Positions 5,933 through 12,509 of a stretch of 19,002 nucleotides of DNA are shown one piece after another. The DNA is taken from NCBI GenBank assembly GCA_019348365.1, contig JAHWJO010000018.1, forward strand, positions 1 to 19,002, written 5' to 3'. Positions within the stretch are counted from its first letter, which is position 1. Every line of letters starts with the position of its first letter. The position numbers were made by a program, and so were the translations under genes. A model generated the notes under the pieces. It searched no databases and had not been told where the DNA came from. It saw only the letters and a list, made by a program, of their open reading frames with translations. The stretch comes from Armatimonadota bacterium (GTDB lineage: Bacteria > Armatimonadota > DTGP01 > JAHWJO01).

Positions 5933-6975
5933 AGGCCTTCGCCTTTCAACGTCACGAGGCCGGTGCCGTCGGGCCGCTCGTCCAGGATGAATTCGATGGG
6001 GAGGAACTGATTCGTGGCCCAGAGCACGGTCCGCAGGTGCTCGGTGATGCAGGGGGCGGTCCAGCGGCTCTCCCCCGCCGCGAGGGCCATCGGGAGCACA
6101 AGCTGGTCGGCGAGGTGCTCGTCCACCGCCGCGCCGGTCTTCCACCAGTCCATGAACGCCTCGCACGGCTCCTCGGCGACCCGCTCCATCGGTTTGCCGC
6201 GCTCCCCCATGCCGAGGAACCCGCCCCGCCCGTTCTCGCACTCGGCGGCGAGGAGGACCGCCGCCCCCGTGCCGGGAGACGGGAGATCGCGACGCTCGAT
6301 CCGGACCGTCCGGCCCACGCCTTTCATGTACTTCTCAAGGGCCACGATGCCCCGCTCGGCGACGTGGCCGGGGAGGTTGGAGGTGACGATGTAAGCCGTC
6401 AGCTTCTTCAGCTTGCCCCGCTCCGTCAGGTCGAGGGGCTGGAGCGCGGCCCCGCCGAGGAGATCGACCTCCACCTGTCCCCCGCCTTTGGGATAGAATC
6501 CCGCGTTGAGGTAGCGGAACGTGGCATGCAGGCCCGCCTGCCGGAGGACGGGGAGGTAGACCGCCTCCAGGTAATCGGCGGGGGGAGCGTGGGGGACGTG
6601 GGTGCCGCCCGTGACGGTGAGGTGCGATCCGGCGGAGGCGAGCGAGAGGGGGATCAGGGCCGTCTGCACGACGAGCGGCGTGGCCCCCGCCGTCCCGATG
6701 TCGAACCGGTAGCGGTCCGGGCGCGGCGGGGTTTGCGGCGAGAAGGTGAACCGGGTGGAGCCGACGGCATCCCCTTCGAGGCGGGCGTCGCAGAGGGCGG
6801 CGGCGGCCCGCACGGCAGTGAGGTGCTGGGGCTGGAGTCCCGGCCGGGTGCGCTTGGCGCGCACGTTGATGAATTCGACGGGCTGACCCGTCAGCGCGGA
6901 GAGCGAGAGGCTCGTGCGGAGGATCTGCCCGCCGCCCTCGCCGTAGGAGCCGTCAATCTGGATGAAGGAAGACAT
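5905..6975 (-). CDS. rtcA: RNA 3'-terminal phosphate cyclase
   Basis: The 356-aa protein matches RtcA throughout. RtcA uses ATP to convert RNA 3'-phosphate ends to 2',3'-cyclic phosphates through a covalent enzyme-AMP intermediate. Signatures are the N-terminal DGSYGEGGGQILR (residues 9-20), RTRPGLQPQH (42-51), the middle NAGFYPKGGGQVEVDL (157-172), and the nucleophile block AVDEHLADQLVLPMAL with His287 as the expected AMP-attachment residue. Length is normal (about 340). No rtcB ligase or rtcR regulator lies nearby, so it is not in the classical rtc operon. The ATG at 6975 has no recognisable Shine-Dalgarno sequence. The last residues (EQGVGGRV) and the stop lie in low-complexity repeat DNA. 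A MITE-like element lies 18 bp upstream of the start and may carry or disturb its promoter. Confidence 0.95.
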   Translation of the reverse strand: MSSFIQIDGSYGEGGGQILRTSLSLSALTGQPVEFINVRAKRTRPGLQPQHLTAVRAAAALCDARLEGDAVGSTRFTFSPQTPPRPDRYRFDIGTAGATPLVVQTALIPLSLASAGSHLTVTGGTHVPHAPPADYLEAVYLPVLRQAGLHATFRYLNAGFYPKGGGQVEVDLLGGAALQPLDLTERGKLKKLTAYIVTSNLPGHVAERGIVALEKYMKGVGRTVRIERRDLPSPGTGAAVLLAAECENGRGGFLGMGERGKPMERVAEEPCEAFMDWWKTGAAVDEHLADQLVLPMALAAGESRWTAPCITEHLRTVLWATNQFLPIEFILDERPDGTGLVTLKGEGLEQGVGGRV

Positions 6976-6993
6976 TGTTGGATGGTGAGGTTT

Positions 6994-7095
6994 AGAGCCT
7001 CTCCGAAAAGTGTAGCGCCCGCGTCTCGCGGGCGTGCCGCCGGGACGGCGGCACTACGATGGGCCGTCCGAACAAGGATTTTTCGGAGAGGCTCT
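6994..7095. mobile_element. MITE-like 102-bp element with 16-bp terminal inverted repeats
   Basis: The perfect termini are AGAGCCTCTCCGAAAA (6994-7009) and its complement (7080-7095). Inside, GTAG (7012-7015) and CTAC (7054-7057) pair and enclose two directly abutting hairpins: an 8-bp stem CGCCCGCG/CGCGGGCG around TCT (7016-7034) and a 7-bp stem TGCCGCC/GGCGGCA (7035-7053). The whole core would fold as a three-way junction. There is no ORF. A target-site duplication is not clear; T/A-rich bases flank both ends. Confidence 0.75.
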
Positions 7096-7482
7096 TAAGC
7101 GTTGAGCATCGAGCGTTAGGCATCGGGTATTGAGCGCCATTGTAGGGGGAGGGCCATACACGATTTATATACCCTGCCGGGATACTGTATAGACCAGACG
7201 AGGGGAACCGTTCAGTCGCTCATGGTGCATAGTTGACAGTCGGGCGGGTTTACGACAGGAAGGAGCAAAAGATTTGGCGGAAATCTAAAGCTTCTTTTCA
7301 GAAGAGACCCTCCTCCTTCTATCGGCATGGTTTTGTGAAGCGATTTCGTTCCATCATTCGGATCAAAGATTGCGAGCCATACTTCTACTCCTATCCAACA
7401 ATTTGTTGGATACGCTTCGGCCACCTTATCAATATCCGATCCTGTGCTCCATGCCCAGCACCCAACGCTCGATGCTTAAAAG
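7096..7482. other. 387-bp low-GC gap between rtcA and the SDR gene, bounded by inverted repeats
   Basis: The gap begins and ends with the GAGCGTTGAGC-type repeat. A perfect 12-bp inverted pair, GCATCGAGCGTT at 7106-7117 and its complement at 7464-7475, bounds the segment. The interior is visibly poorer in GC than the neighbours. A 70-codon minus-strand frame (7212-7424, GTG start) has a protein-like stretch GVEVWLAIFDPNDGTKS but weak initiation signals, so I treat it as a possible gene remnant rather than a gene. A palindrome at 7392-7412 is listed separately. Confidence 0.5.
7392..7412. repeat. 21-bp palindrome, operator-like
   Basis: TATCCAACAA and TTGTTGGATA form a perfect 10-bp inverted repeat around a single central T. 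The short AT-rich dyad resembles an operator more than a terminator. It lies 71 nt after the SDR stop and has no U-tract. Confidence 0.5.
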
Positions 7483-8247
7483 TCAGGTCGAGTGCCGGCC
7501 TCCGTCGACGAAGAGATTGGTGGCGGTGATGAACGAGGCGTCGTTGGAGGCGAGGAAGGTGATGGCGGCGGCGAGCTCGTGGGGCTCCGCCGGGCGGTCG
7601 AACAGGCTGCTCTTCGAGGCGCGGAGGCTGTCGGCGGAGCGGCCTTCGGCCTCGGCGCGGCGGACGTGGTAATCGGTGACGGTGAAGCCGGGGCAGACGC
7701 TGTTGACGCGGATGTTCTCCCCGGCGAGGTCCACCGCGAGGGAGCGGGCGAGGCTCAGCACCCCGGCCTTGGCCGCGTCGTAGATCGGCATGTTGGCGCG
7801 GCCTACGATGGCATTCGCGGAGGAGACGAGGACCATCGCCCCGCCGTGGCCCGAGAGGCGCATCCCGTTCGCGGCGGCGACGCACGCGTTGGCGACTCCC
7901 TTGAGGTTGACGGCGAGGACGTGCTCCCAGTCTTCCTCAGTGGCCTCCAGGAGCGAGCCGAACCGGCGGACCCCCGCGTTGGCGACGAGGATGTCGCAGC
8001 GGCCCCAGCGCTCCATCGCCTGCTGCACGACCCTCTCGCAGTCTTCGGGGGAAGCGGCGCTGCCGTGAACGCCGAGGCACTCCGCCCCCTGCGCGTTTAA
8101 TTCCGTCGCCGTCCGCTCCAGGTCGTCCCCCGACCAGTCGAGGAGGGTGACCCGCGCGCCCTCTTCGGCCATGCGCCGGGCGGTCGCCTTCCCGATTCCC
8201 GCGCCGCCCCCGGTGATGACGGCGACTTTCTCCGCAAGTCCTCGCAT
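7483..8247 (-). CDS. SDR family NAD(P)-dependent oxidoreductase
   Basis: The 254-aa protein is a classical short-chain dehydrogenase/reductase with one Rossmann fold. It shows the cofactor motif TGGGAGIG (residues 12-19), NAG (90-92), Asn114, Ser143, and the YDAAK catalytic pair Tyr156/Lys160, and ends with FVDGG. Asp37 in LLDWSG after beta-2 suggests a preference for NAD(H). The substrate cannot be named; sequences of this type are commonly annotated 3-oxoacyl-ACP reductase-like or sugar/polyol dehydrogenase. The start at 8247 is preferred because AAAGGA lies 6 nt upstream; methionines at 8253 and 8277 are in frame but poorly spaced. The gene lies 34 nt after a membrane-anchored hypothetical gene on the same strand and may be co-transcribed with it. 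Confidence 0.92.
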   Translation of the reverse strand: MRGLAEKVAVITGGGAGIGKATARRMAEEGARVTLLDWSGDDLERTATELNAQGAECLGVHGSAASPEDCERVVQQAMERWGRCDILVANAGVRRFGSLLEATEEDWEHVLAVNLKGVANACVAAANGMRLSGHGGAMVLVSSANAIVGRANMPIYDAAKAGVLSLARSLAVDLAGENIRVNSVCPGFTVTDYHVRRAEAEGRSADSLRASKSSLFDRPAEPHELAAAITFLASNDASFITATNLFVDGGRHST

Positions 8248-8281
8248 TGACATTCCTTTCAAAACGTTACCCGTCAAACCA

Positions 8282-8758
8282 TTAAAACGAGTACCAGTAT
8301 CCGATGAGCGCGCCGTCCTTCCGGATGAGCCACCACGTCTTCTCCCGTCCCATTATCCAGTGGACCCTCCCGACCACGCGGGGCCGGAGGTAAGGGAATC
8401 CACGCGTGGTGTGGAAGCGGAGGCGGTGGACCCACTTATCTTTACTACCGTTCGGTACGGCGTAGATCCGCCAGCGCATCTTACCCCTTGAATCGAGGAG
8501 CTCGACCGTGGGGGCGGGTTCGTCCCGAACCGGATCGTACACCCGAAGCGTGAGGCCCGCGTACGCCGGGAAGACTTGGTTCGGCTTCCGGCCCGGCGCA
8601 TCCGGCCTTTTCCTGCCGTGGTACGGGCCAAAAGCCAGAAACGGCGACCCGCTGGTGAGCCGGGTGAGTCCGACCGAGTTGACGAACGCGAGCATGGCAA
8701 CGAGAAGTAATCCCCCGACACCCCGCGCGATGCTCCGGGGCCATATGCGCCGGTTCAT
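8282..8758 (-). CDS. Hypothetical membrane-anchored protein, 158 aa
   Basis: The family is not recognised. The N-terminus is positively charged (MNRRIWPRSIAR) followed by a hydrophobic stretch GVGGLLLVAMLAFVNSVGL at about residues 13-31, which is either a signal anchor or a signal peptide. The remainder is basic and aromatic, rich in Trp, Arg and Tyr (MRWRIYAV, KDKWVHRLRFHTTRG, HWIMGREKTWWLIRKDG), and would lie outside the membrane. The start at 8758 is supported by GGAAAGG about 6 nt upstream. It precedes the SDR gene on the same strand, 34 nt away, so they may form a two-gene operon. No catalytic motif is visible. Confidence 0.7.
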   Translation of the reverse strand: MNRRIWPRSIARGVGGLLLVAMLAFVNSVGLTRLTSGSPFLAFGPYHGRKRPDAPGRKPNQVFPAYAGLTLRVYDPVRDEPAPTVELLDSRGKMRWRIYAVPNGSKDKWVHRLRFHTTRGFPYLRPRVVGRVHWIMGREKTWWLIRKDGALIGYWYSF

Positions 8759-8838
8759 GCGGCGCCTTTCCGGAACTCCTGCGGGAGAGCGTTACACGCT
8801 CGTGTCATCGAACGGGTGTCGTACCGGGGGGATTGCGA

Positions 8839-8844
8839 TATAAT
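8839..8844 (+). promoter_or_regulatory. Candidate -10 box upstream of ispH
   Basis: GCGATATAATCATAAAAGG contains a perfect TATAAT in the 253-bp gap between the divergent hypothetical gene and ispH. It would give a leader of about 160 nt before the GTG at 9012. A good -35 is not seen at 17 bp. Confidence 0.4.
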
Positions 8845-9011
8845 CATAAAAGGCGTGATCGTCGGTTCGGGCCGGTGTTCTCCTTATGGGAGCCGATTTC
8901 CTTTCAGGGAGCAGTTTCACCGCTTCCCTCTCCGATCCCTTCTCCCGCCGACCGTTCCGCCCTGCCTGTAACCGTTTTATCGTTCCGTCTCCGACTGAAA
9001 AGGCTGGTATC

Positions 9012-10007
9012 GTGCGCATCCTTCTTGCCGCCCCTCGGGGCTTCTGTTCCGGCGTGAGCCGCGCCATCGACACGGTGGAGCTGGCGCTGGAGATCTTCGG
9101 GCCTCCCGTTTACGTGTACCATGAGATCGTCCATAACACCCTCGTGCTGGACCGCCTCTCGGCGATGGGCGCGCGGTTCGTGGAGGACGTGGCGGAGGTG
9201 CCGGCGGAAAGCGTGCTGATCCTGAGCGCGCACGGCGTTTCCCCGCAGGTACGGGAGGACGCGAAGGCGCGGGGCTGCCGCGTGGTCGATGCGACCTGCC
9301 CCCTCGTCACGAAGGTCCACCTCCAGGCGATCCGCTACGCGAAGAAGGGGTACGCCATCCTCTATGTCGGCCACGGGGATCACCCGGAGGCGCGGGGGGT
9401 CATCGGGGAATCGCCGGAAGCGTTCCATCTCGTGGAGGACGAGGCGGACGCCCGCGTCGTCACCCTGCCGGAGGACCGGCCCGTGGTCTGCCTGATGCAG
9501 ACGACGCTCTCCGTGCTCGATTCGGAGAGCATCCTGAATATTTTACGCGAGCGGTTCCCGCAGATGGAGACGCCGTCGGTGTCGGACATCTGCTACGCGA
9601 CGACGAACCGGCAGAAGGCGGCGCGGCAGATGACGGTCCTGTGCGATAAAGTCGTGGTGGTGGGGTCGCCGCAAAGCTCGAACAGCAACCGTCTGGTGGA
9701 GGTGATCGAGGCGCTGGGCACGCCCGCCGTGCGGATCGACCGGCCCGAGGAGCTGGACCTGGAGTGGCTGACGGAGGTGGAGGCGCTGGGGATCACCAGC
9801 GGCGCCTCGACGCCGGACACGCTGGTGACCGACCTGCTGGAGCGGATCGGGGCCGCGTTCCCGGTGGAGGGGATCGAAGAGGTGGTGGACTCCCGCGAGG
9901 AGATCGTGATGAACCTGCCGGAGGAGCTGGAGCGGGAGGCGAAGGCGCGGGGGCAAGGCCTGGAGTTGGTGGGGGCGCACACCCCGCGCGGGCGGCAATC
10001 GGCCTGA
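9012..10007 (+). CDS. ispH: 4-hydroxy-3-methylbut-2-enyl diphosphate reductase
   Basis: IspH reduces HMBPP to IPP and DMAPP in the last step of the MEP isoprenoid pathway, using a 4Fe-4S cluster. The 331-aa product has the three cluster ligands Cys12 (GFCSGV), Cys96 (DATCPLVTKVH) and Cys194 (SDICYATTNRQKA). It also has the diphosphate-binding histidines H41 (HEIVHN), H74 (SAHGVSP) and H124 with the catalytic glutamate E126 in GHGDHPE, then QSSNSNRLVEV and ITSGASTPDTLV. GTG at 9012 is chosen because the protein then starts at the conserved RILLAAPRGFC and AAAAGG lies 8 nt upstream; the frame is open back to 8886. The family normally ends near LPEEL; here about 25 extra residues follow that resemble the C-terminus of the adjacent small gene. 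Confidence 0.96.
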   Translation: MRILLAAPRGFCSGVSRAIDTVELALEIFGPPVYVYHEIVHNTLVLDRLSAMGARFVEDVAEVPAESVLILSAHGVSPQVREDAKARGCRVVDATCPLVTKVHLQAIRYAKKGYAILYVGHGDHPEARGVIGESPEAFHLVEDEADARVVTLPEDRPVVCLMQTTLSVLDSESILNILRERFPQMETPSVSDICYATTNRQKAARQMTVLCDKVVVVGSPQSSNSNRLVEVIEALGTPAVRIDRPEELDLEWLTEVEALGITSGASTPDTLVTDLLERIGAAFPVEGIEEVVDSREEIVMNLPEELEREAKARGQGLELVGAHTPRGRQSA

Positions 10008-10304
10008 AGAAGCCGAACCTGCATCATGTTCCCGGCGAGTACGTCGGAGGTGGAGGAGTCACTTATGGAAGCGCCGGTATCTGTTACGCCTGAAACCCAC
10101 CCCTCGGAGATCCGGTACGTCACGGATGCGGACGGGAATCCGGTCGGCGTCATCGTCCCGATCGATCTCTGGCGGGAGATCGAGTCGGAACGTGAAACGG
10201 CCTATCTGCTGAAGAGCGAGTCGATGAAACAACGGCTTTTGGAAGCGAAAGCGCGAGGGCAGGATCAGGTGGGGGCGCACATCCCGCGAGGGCGGCAATT
10301 GGCC
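9968..10304 (+). repeat. 37-bp near-identical direct repeat shared by two gene ends
   Basis: The coordinates span both copies: 9968-10004 in the end of ispH, and 10268-10304 in the end of the antitoxin-like gene, exactly 300 bp apart. They differ at three bases and are read in the same frame, giving VGAHTPRGRQ and VGAHIPRGRQ. Similarity extends upstream through EAKARGQ in both proteins. Confidence 0.9.
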
Positions 10305-10313
10305 CCGGACTGA
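10065..10313 (+). CDS. Small antitoxin-like protein (Phd/YefM-type resemblance)
   Basis: The 82-aa protein has the pattern IRYVTDADGNPVGVIVPIDLW followed by AYLLKSESMKQRLLEAKARG. This resembles short antitoxins in which a beta-strand repressor core with V(I/V)P(I/L) is followed by a helical AYLLRSPxNxxRLxE-type tail that binds toxin. No RelE/YoeB or PIN toxin is next to it; the downstream neighbour is a Uma2 protein. The assignment to a toxin-antitoxin family is therefore an inference. The start at 10065 is favoured by GGAGGAG 6 nt upstream, not the ATG at 10026. It lies 57 nt after ispH and 19 nt before the Uma2 gene. Its last 20 residues are shared with the end of IspH. Confidence 0.7.
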   Translation: MEAPVSVTPETHPSEIRYVTDADGNPVGVIVPIDLWREIESERETAYLLKSESMKQRLLEAKARGQDQVGAHIPRGRQLAPD

Positions 10314-10332
10314 CCGGGAAGAGAGGGAAATC

Positions 10333-10929
10333 ATGTCCGCTTTAGCTGCGCCGTCCTATCTCACCCCGGAAGAGTATCTGGTTCTGGAGCGGAAGGCCGA
10401 GACGAAGAGCGAGTACTACAACGGGCAGATGTACGCGATGTCCGGGGCGAGCCGGGCGCATAATCTCGTCGCCGGGAATCTCTTTCGTGAGTTGAGCCTG
10501 CAGCTGAGGGACCGGCCCTGTGAAGCGTATATCAACGACATGCGGGTGAAGGTCTCCGAGACGGGCCTGTACACCTATCCCGACGTAGTGGTGGCGTGCG
10601 GGGAGATCCGGTTCGAGGACGCGCAAGTGGATACGCTGCTCAACCCGGTGCTGGTCGTGGAGGTGCTGTCCCCCTCCACCGAAGCCTACGACCGGGGCGA
10701 GAAGTTCGCGCATTACCGCCGCGTGGATTCCTTGCAGGAAGTGGTGCTGATCTCGCAGGCGGTGATGCGGGTGGAACGGTTCGTCCGGCAGGGTGAAGAC
10801 TGGCTGCTGACGGAGTACCGCCATCCGGACGACGTGCTGCATCTGGTCTCCGTGGAAGCGAAGATTCCCCTCCGGGAGATCTATACCAGAGTGGAATTCC
10901 CTGAGAACAATGAGCGTCATGCGAGATAG
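10333..10929 (+). CDS. Uma2 family (DUF820) putative restriction-like endonuclease
   Basis: The 198-aa protein belongs to the other common Uma2 subtype, which begins with a TPEEYLVLERKAETKSEYYNG helix and carries YAMSGASRAHN. Candidate PD-(D/E)XK residues are D84 (TYPDVVV), E110 (LVVEVLSPST) and K124 (RGEKFAHYR). The function of the family is unknown beyond its nuclease fold. AGAGGGA 6 nt before the ATG at 10333 supports the start. It lies 19 nt after the antitoxin-like gene and is probably co-transcribed with it. It is clearly more distant from the two other Uma2 proteins of the window than those are from each other. Confidence 0.9.
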   Translation: MSALAAPSYLTPEEYLVLERKAETKSEYYNGQMYAMSGASRAHNLVAGNLFRELSLQLRDRPCEAYINDMRVKVSETGLYTYPDVVVACGEIRFEDAQVDTLLNPVLVVEVLSPSTEAYDRGEKFAHYRRVDSLQEVVLISQAVMRVERFVRQGEDWLLTEYRHPDDVLHLVSVEAKIPLREIYTRVEFPENNERHAR

Positions 10930-10976
10930 TGGTCTTCAGTCACACCAGCACCCCCAGCCAACAGATGAATAATTCG

Positions 10977-11291
10977 ATGAAAGCTCTAACCGTTCAGATC
11001 GTACGGTTTATCAGCGACTCTCAACCCGGATGGGTCGAGTGTAGGCTTCGGGATGCCTGGGGCCAGGAGTGGGCGTTCGTCGATAAAGTTCCGATCTTTA
11101 CCAAGGCGCATCTGGATGAAAGCAGCGACTATCCCCAGCTCGGAGTGATCGCTTGTCTCGTTAAAAGAGAATGGCGGGATAAAGATGGTCGAGAACTCTG
11201 CGCCATCGACACCAAAATGCCGTGGGGGGTGGAGGCGACGAACGGTGAGACCTGCTTCGATGTGTTGACTGAACAGATGATTGAGTATTAA
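10977..11291 (+). CDS. Conserved-looking hypothetical protein, 104 aa
   Basis: I cannot name this family. The protein looks genuine: a compact beta-rich sequence with GWVECRLRDAWGQEWAFVDK, PIFT, PQLGVIACLVKREW and AIDTKMPWGVEA, spaced like a small globular domain. There is no membrane segment or cysteine pair. GC content is visibly lower than in the surrounding genes, which hints at separate origin. Starts at 10929 (GTG), 10965 and 10977 (ATG) are possible; none has a strong ribosome-binding site, and 10977 is chosen because the recognisable domain begins there (MKALTVQIVRF). It follows the Uma2 gene on the same strand and could be translated from the same messenger. Confidence 0.65.
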   Translation: MKALTVQIVRFISDSQPGWVECRLRDAWGQEWAFVDKVPIFTKAHLDESSDYPQLGVIACLVKREWRDKDGRELCAIDTKMPWGVEATNGETCFDVLTEQMIEY

Positions 11292-11401
11292 TCGAATCAA
11301 AGAAGAGATTGGCCCTTTGCCGCGAGCACCACAGCCTACGTTTTTTGAAACCATCGTGGTGTGGCTGCGTAGATTATTGGGCCGCGCGGGTCCGCCTCCG
11401 G

Positions 11402-11407
11402 TATACT
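11402..11407 (+). promoter_or_regulatory. Candidate -10 box for a leaderless glycosyltransferase mRNA
   Basis: TATACT lies 7 nt before the ATG at 11415. Transcription would start at or next to the start codon, as in leaderless messengers of high-GC bacteria. No separate Shine-Dalgarno sequence with normal spacing is present, which fits. Confidence 0.45.
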
Positions 11408-11414
11408 GGGGGTG

Positions 11415-12434
11415 ATGAACCGCACCCCAGAAATCTCCATTCTCCTGCCGATCTACAACGCGGCGGACACGCTGGACGAGTGCCTCGACTCCATCGCGGG
11501 GCAGACGCTCGACTCCTACGAGGTCCTGGCGGTCGATGACGGCTCGCAGGACGCCTCCGCCGAGATCGTGCGCCGCCGCGCGGTGGATGACCCCCGCATC
11601 CGCCTCCTGGAGCCGGGACGCGTCGGGCTGGTGCGGGCGCTCAACCTCGGCATCGAGGCCGCGCGGGCGCCCCTCCTCGCGCGCATGGATGCCGACGACC
11701 TCATGCTCCCGGAGCGGCTCCGGCTCCAGCGCGACTATCTCCATCAGCACCCCGATGTCGCGCTGGTCGGGTGCCGGGTGGAGCTGTTCCCGCCCGAGCT
11801 CGTGAAGGAGGGCTACCGCGAGTACGTGCGCTGGCAGAACGCGTGCGTCACGCCGGAGGAGATCGCCGCGAACATCTATGTCGAGTCCCCGCTGGCCCAC
11901 CCCTCGGTGATGATGCGGCGGTCGGTGGTGGAACGGCTGGGCGGGTACGCGGACGGCCCTTTCCCCGAAGATTACGAGCTGTGGTTGCGGATGCACCATG
12001 CGGGCTGCCGGATGGCGAAGGTGCCGGAGGCGCTCCTGCGGTGGCGCGAGCGGGGGGACCGGACCTCGCGGGTGGACCCCCGGTACGCGCGGGAGGCGTT
12101 CGACCGGCTGCGCGCGGCGTACCTGGCGAAAGACGACCGGCTGCGCGCGGCGCGGGGGTTCGTCGTCTGGGGGGCGGGACGCAAGACCCGGCAGCGGGTC
12201 CGCCCCCTCTTTGAGCAGGGGTTGACGCCCGCCGCGTGGATCGACATCGACCCGAAGAAGATCGGCAACACCGTCTGGGGGCGGCCCGTCCGCCCCGCCG
12301 AGTGGCTGATCAATGCCGACCCCCGGCCCTTCGTGCTCATCTACGTCGCGCGGCACGGCGCGCGGGAGGAGGTCGTCGAATGCCTGGAGGGGTGGGGCTA
12401 CCGGCTGTCGGAGGATTACCTGGCTGTGGGCTGA
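11415..12434 (+). CDS. Family 2 glycosyltransferase with C-terminal Rossmann-like domain
   Basis: The 339-aa protein begins with a GT-A fold: ISILLPIYNAADTLDECLDS, the nucleotide-binding VDDGS (residues 40-44), the metal-binding LARMDADD (88-95) and the acceptor-side PEDYELWLRMH (184-194) with the likely catalytic acid region. It would transfer a sugar from a nucleotide-sugar donor to a polysaccharide, lipid or protein; donor and acceptor are unknown. After about residue 245 comes an added domain, FVVWGAGRKTRQRVRPLF...AWIDIDPKKIG, with a glycine-rich WGAG turn and a DIDPxKIG strand typical of a small Rossmann-like fold. There are no transmembrane helices. The gene stands alone, with GTG at 11412 as an alternative start one codon earlier. 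A hairpin lies just after the stop. Confidence 0.93.
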   Translation: MNRTPEISILLPIYNAADTLDECLDSIAGQTLDSYEVLAVDDGSQDASAEIVRRRAVDDPRIRLLEPGRVGLVRALNLGIEAARAPLLARMDADDLMLPERLRLQRDYLHQHPDVALVGCRVELFPPELVKEGYREYVRWQNACVTPEEIAANIYVESPLAHPSVMMRRSVVERLGGYADGPFPEDYELWLRMHHAGCRMAKVPEALLRWRERGDRTSRVDPRYAREAFDRLRAAYLAKDDRLRAARGFVVWGAGRKTRQRVRPLFEQGLTPAAWIDIDPKKIGNTVWGRPVRPAEWLINADPRPFVLIYVARHGAREEVVECLEGWGYRLSEDYLAVG

Positions 12435-12442
12435 GGCGGGAT

Positions 12443-12465
12443 GCGGAGTCCGCGCCGGACTCCGC
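12443..12465. terminator. Hairpin between convergent genes, possible terminator
   Basis: GCGGAGTCC and GGACTCCGC form a 9-10 bp stem with a 3-5 nt loop, 8 nt after the glycosyltransferase stop and 44 nt beyond the stop of the convergent small gene. Neither strand has a U-tract, so termination efficiency is uncertain. Confidence 0.45.
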
Positions 12466-12509
12466 GTGTCATGCATCTCCTCATCGTGCCGGGAGGGGAC
12501 TCGCTCGTG

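Noticed and set aside
6037..7098. 353-aa plus-strand frame opposite rtcA
   Set aside because: Antisense to a clear rtcA gene and runs through the MITE-like element; no domain.
7212..7424. 70-aa minus-strand frame in the rtcA-SDR gap
   Set aside because: GTG start without ribosome-binding site and crossed by a palindrome; kept only as a possible remnant in the gap description.
8886..9011. 42-residue N-terminal extension of IspH
   Set aside because: The conserved IspH N-terminus begins at the GTG at 9012 and the extension has no family similarity.
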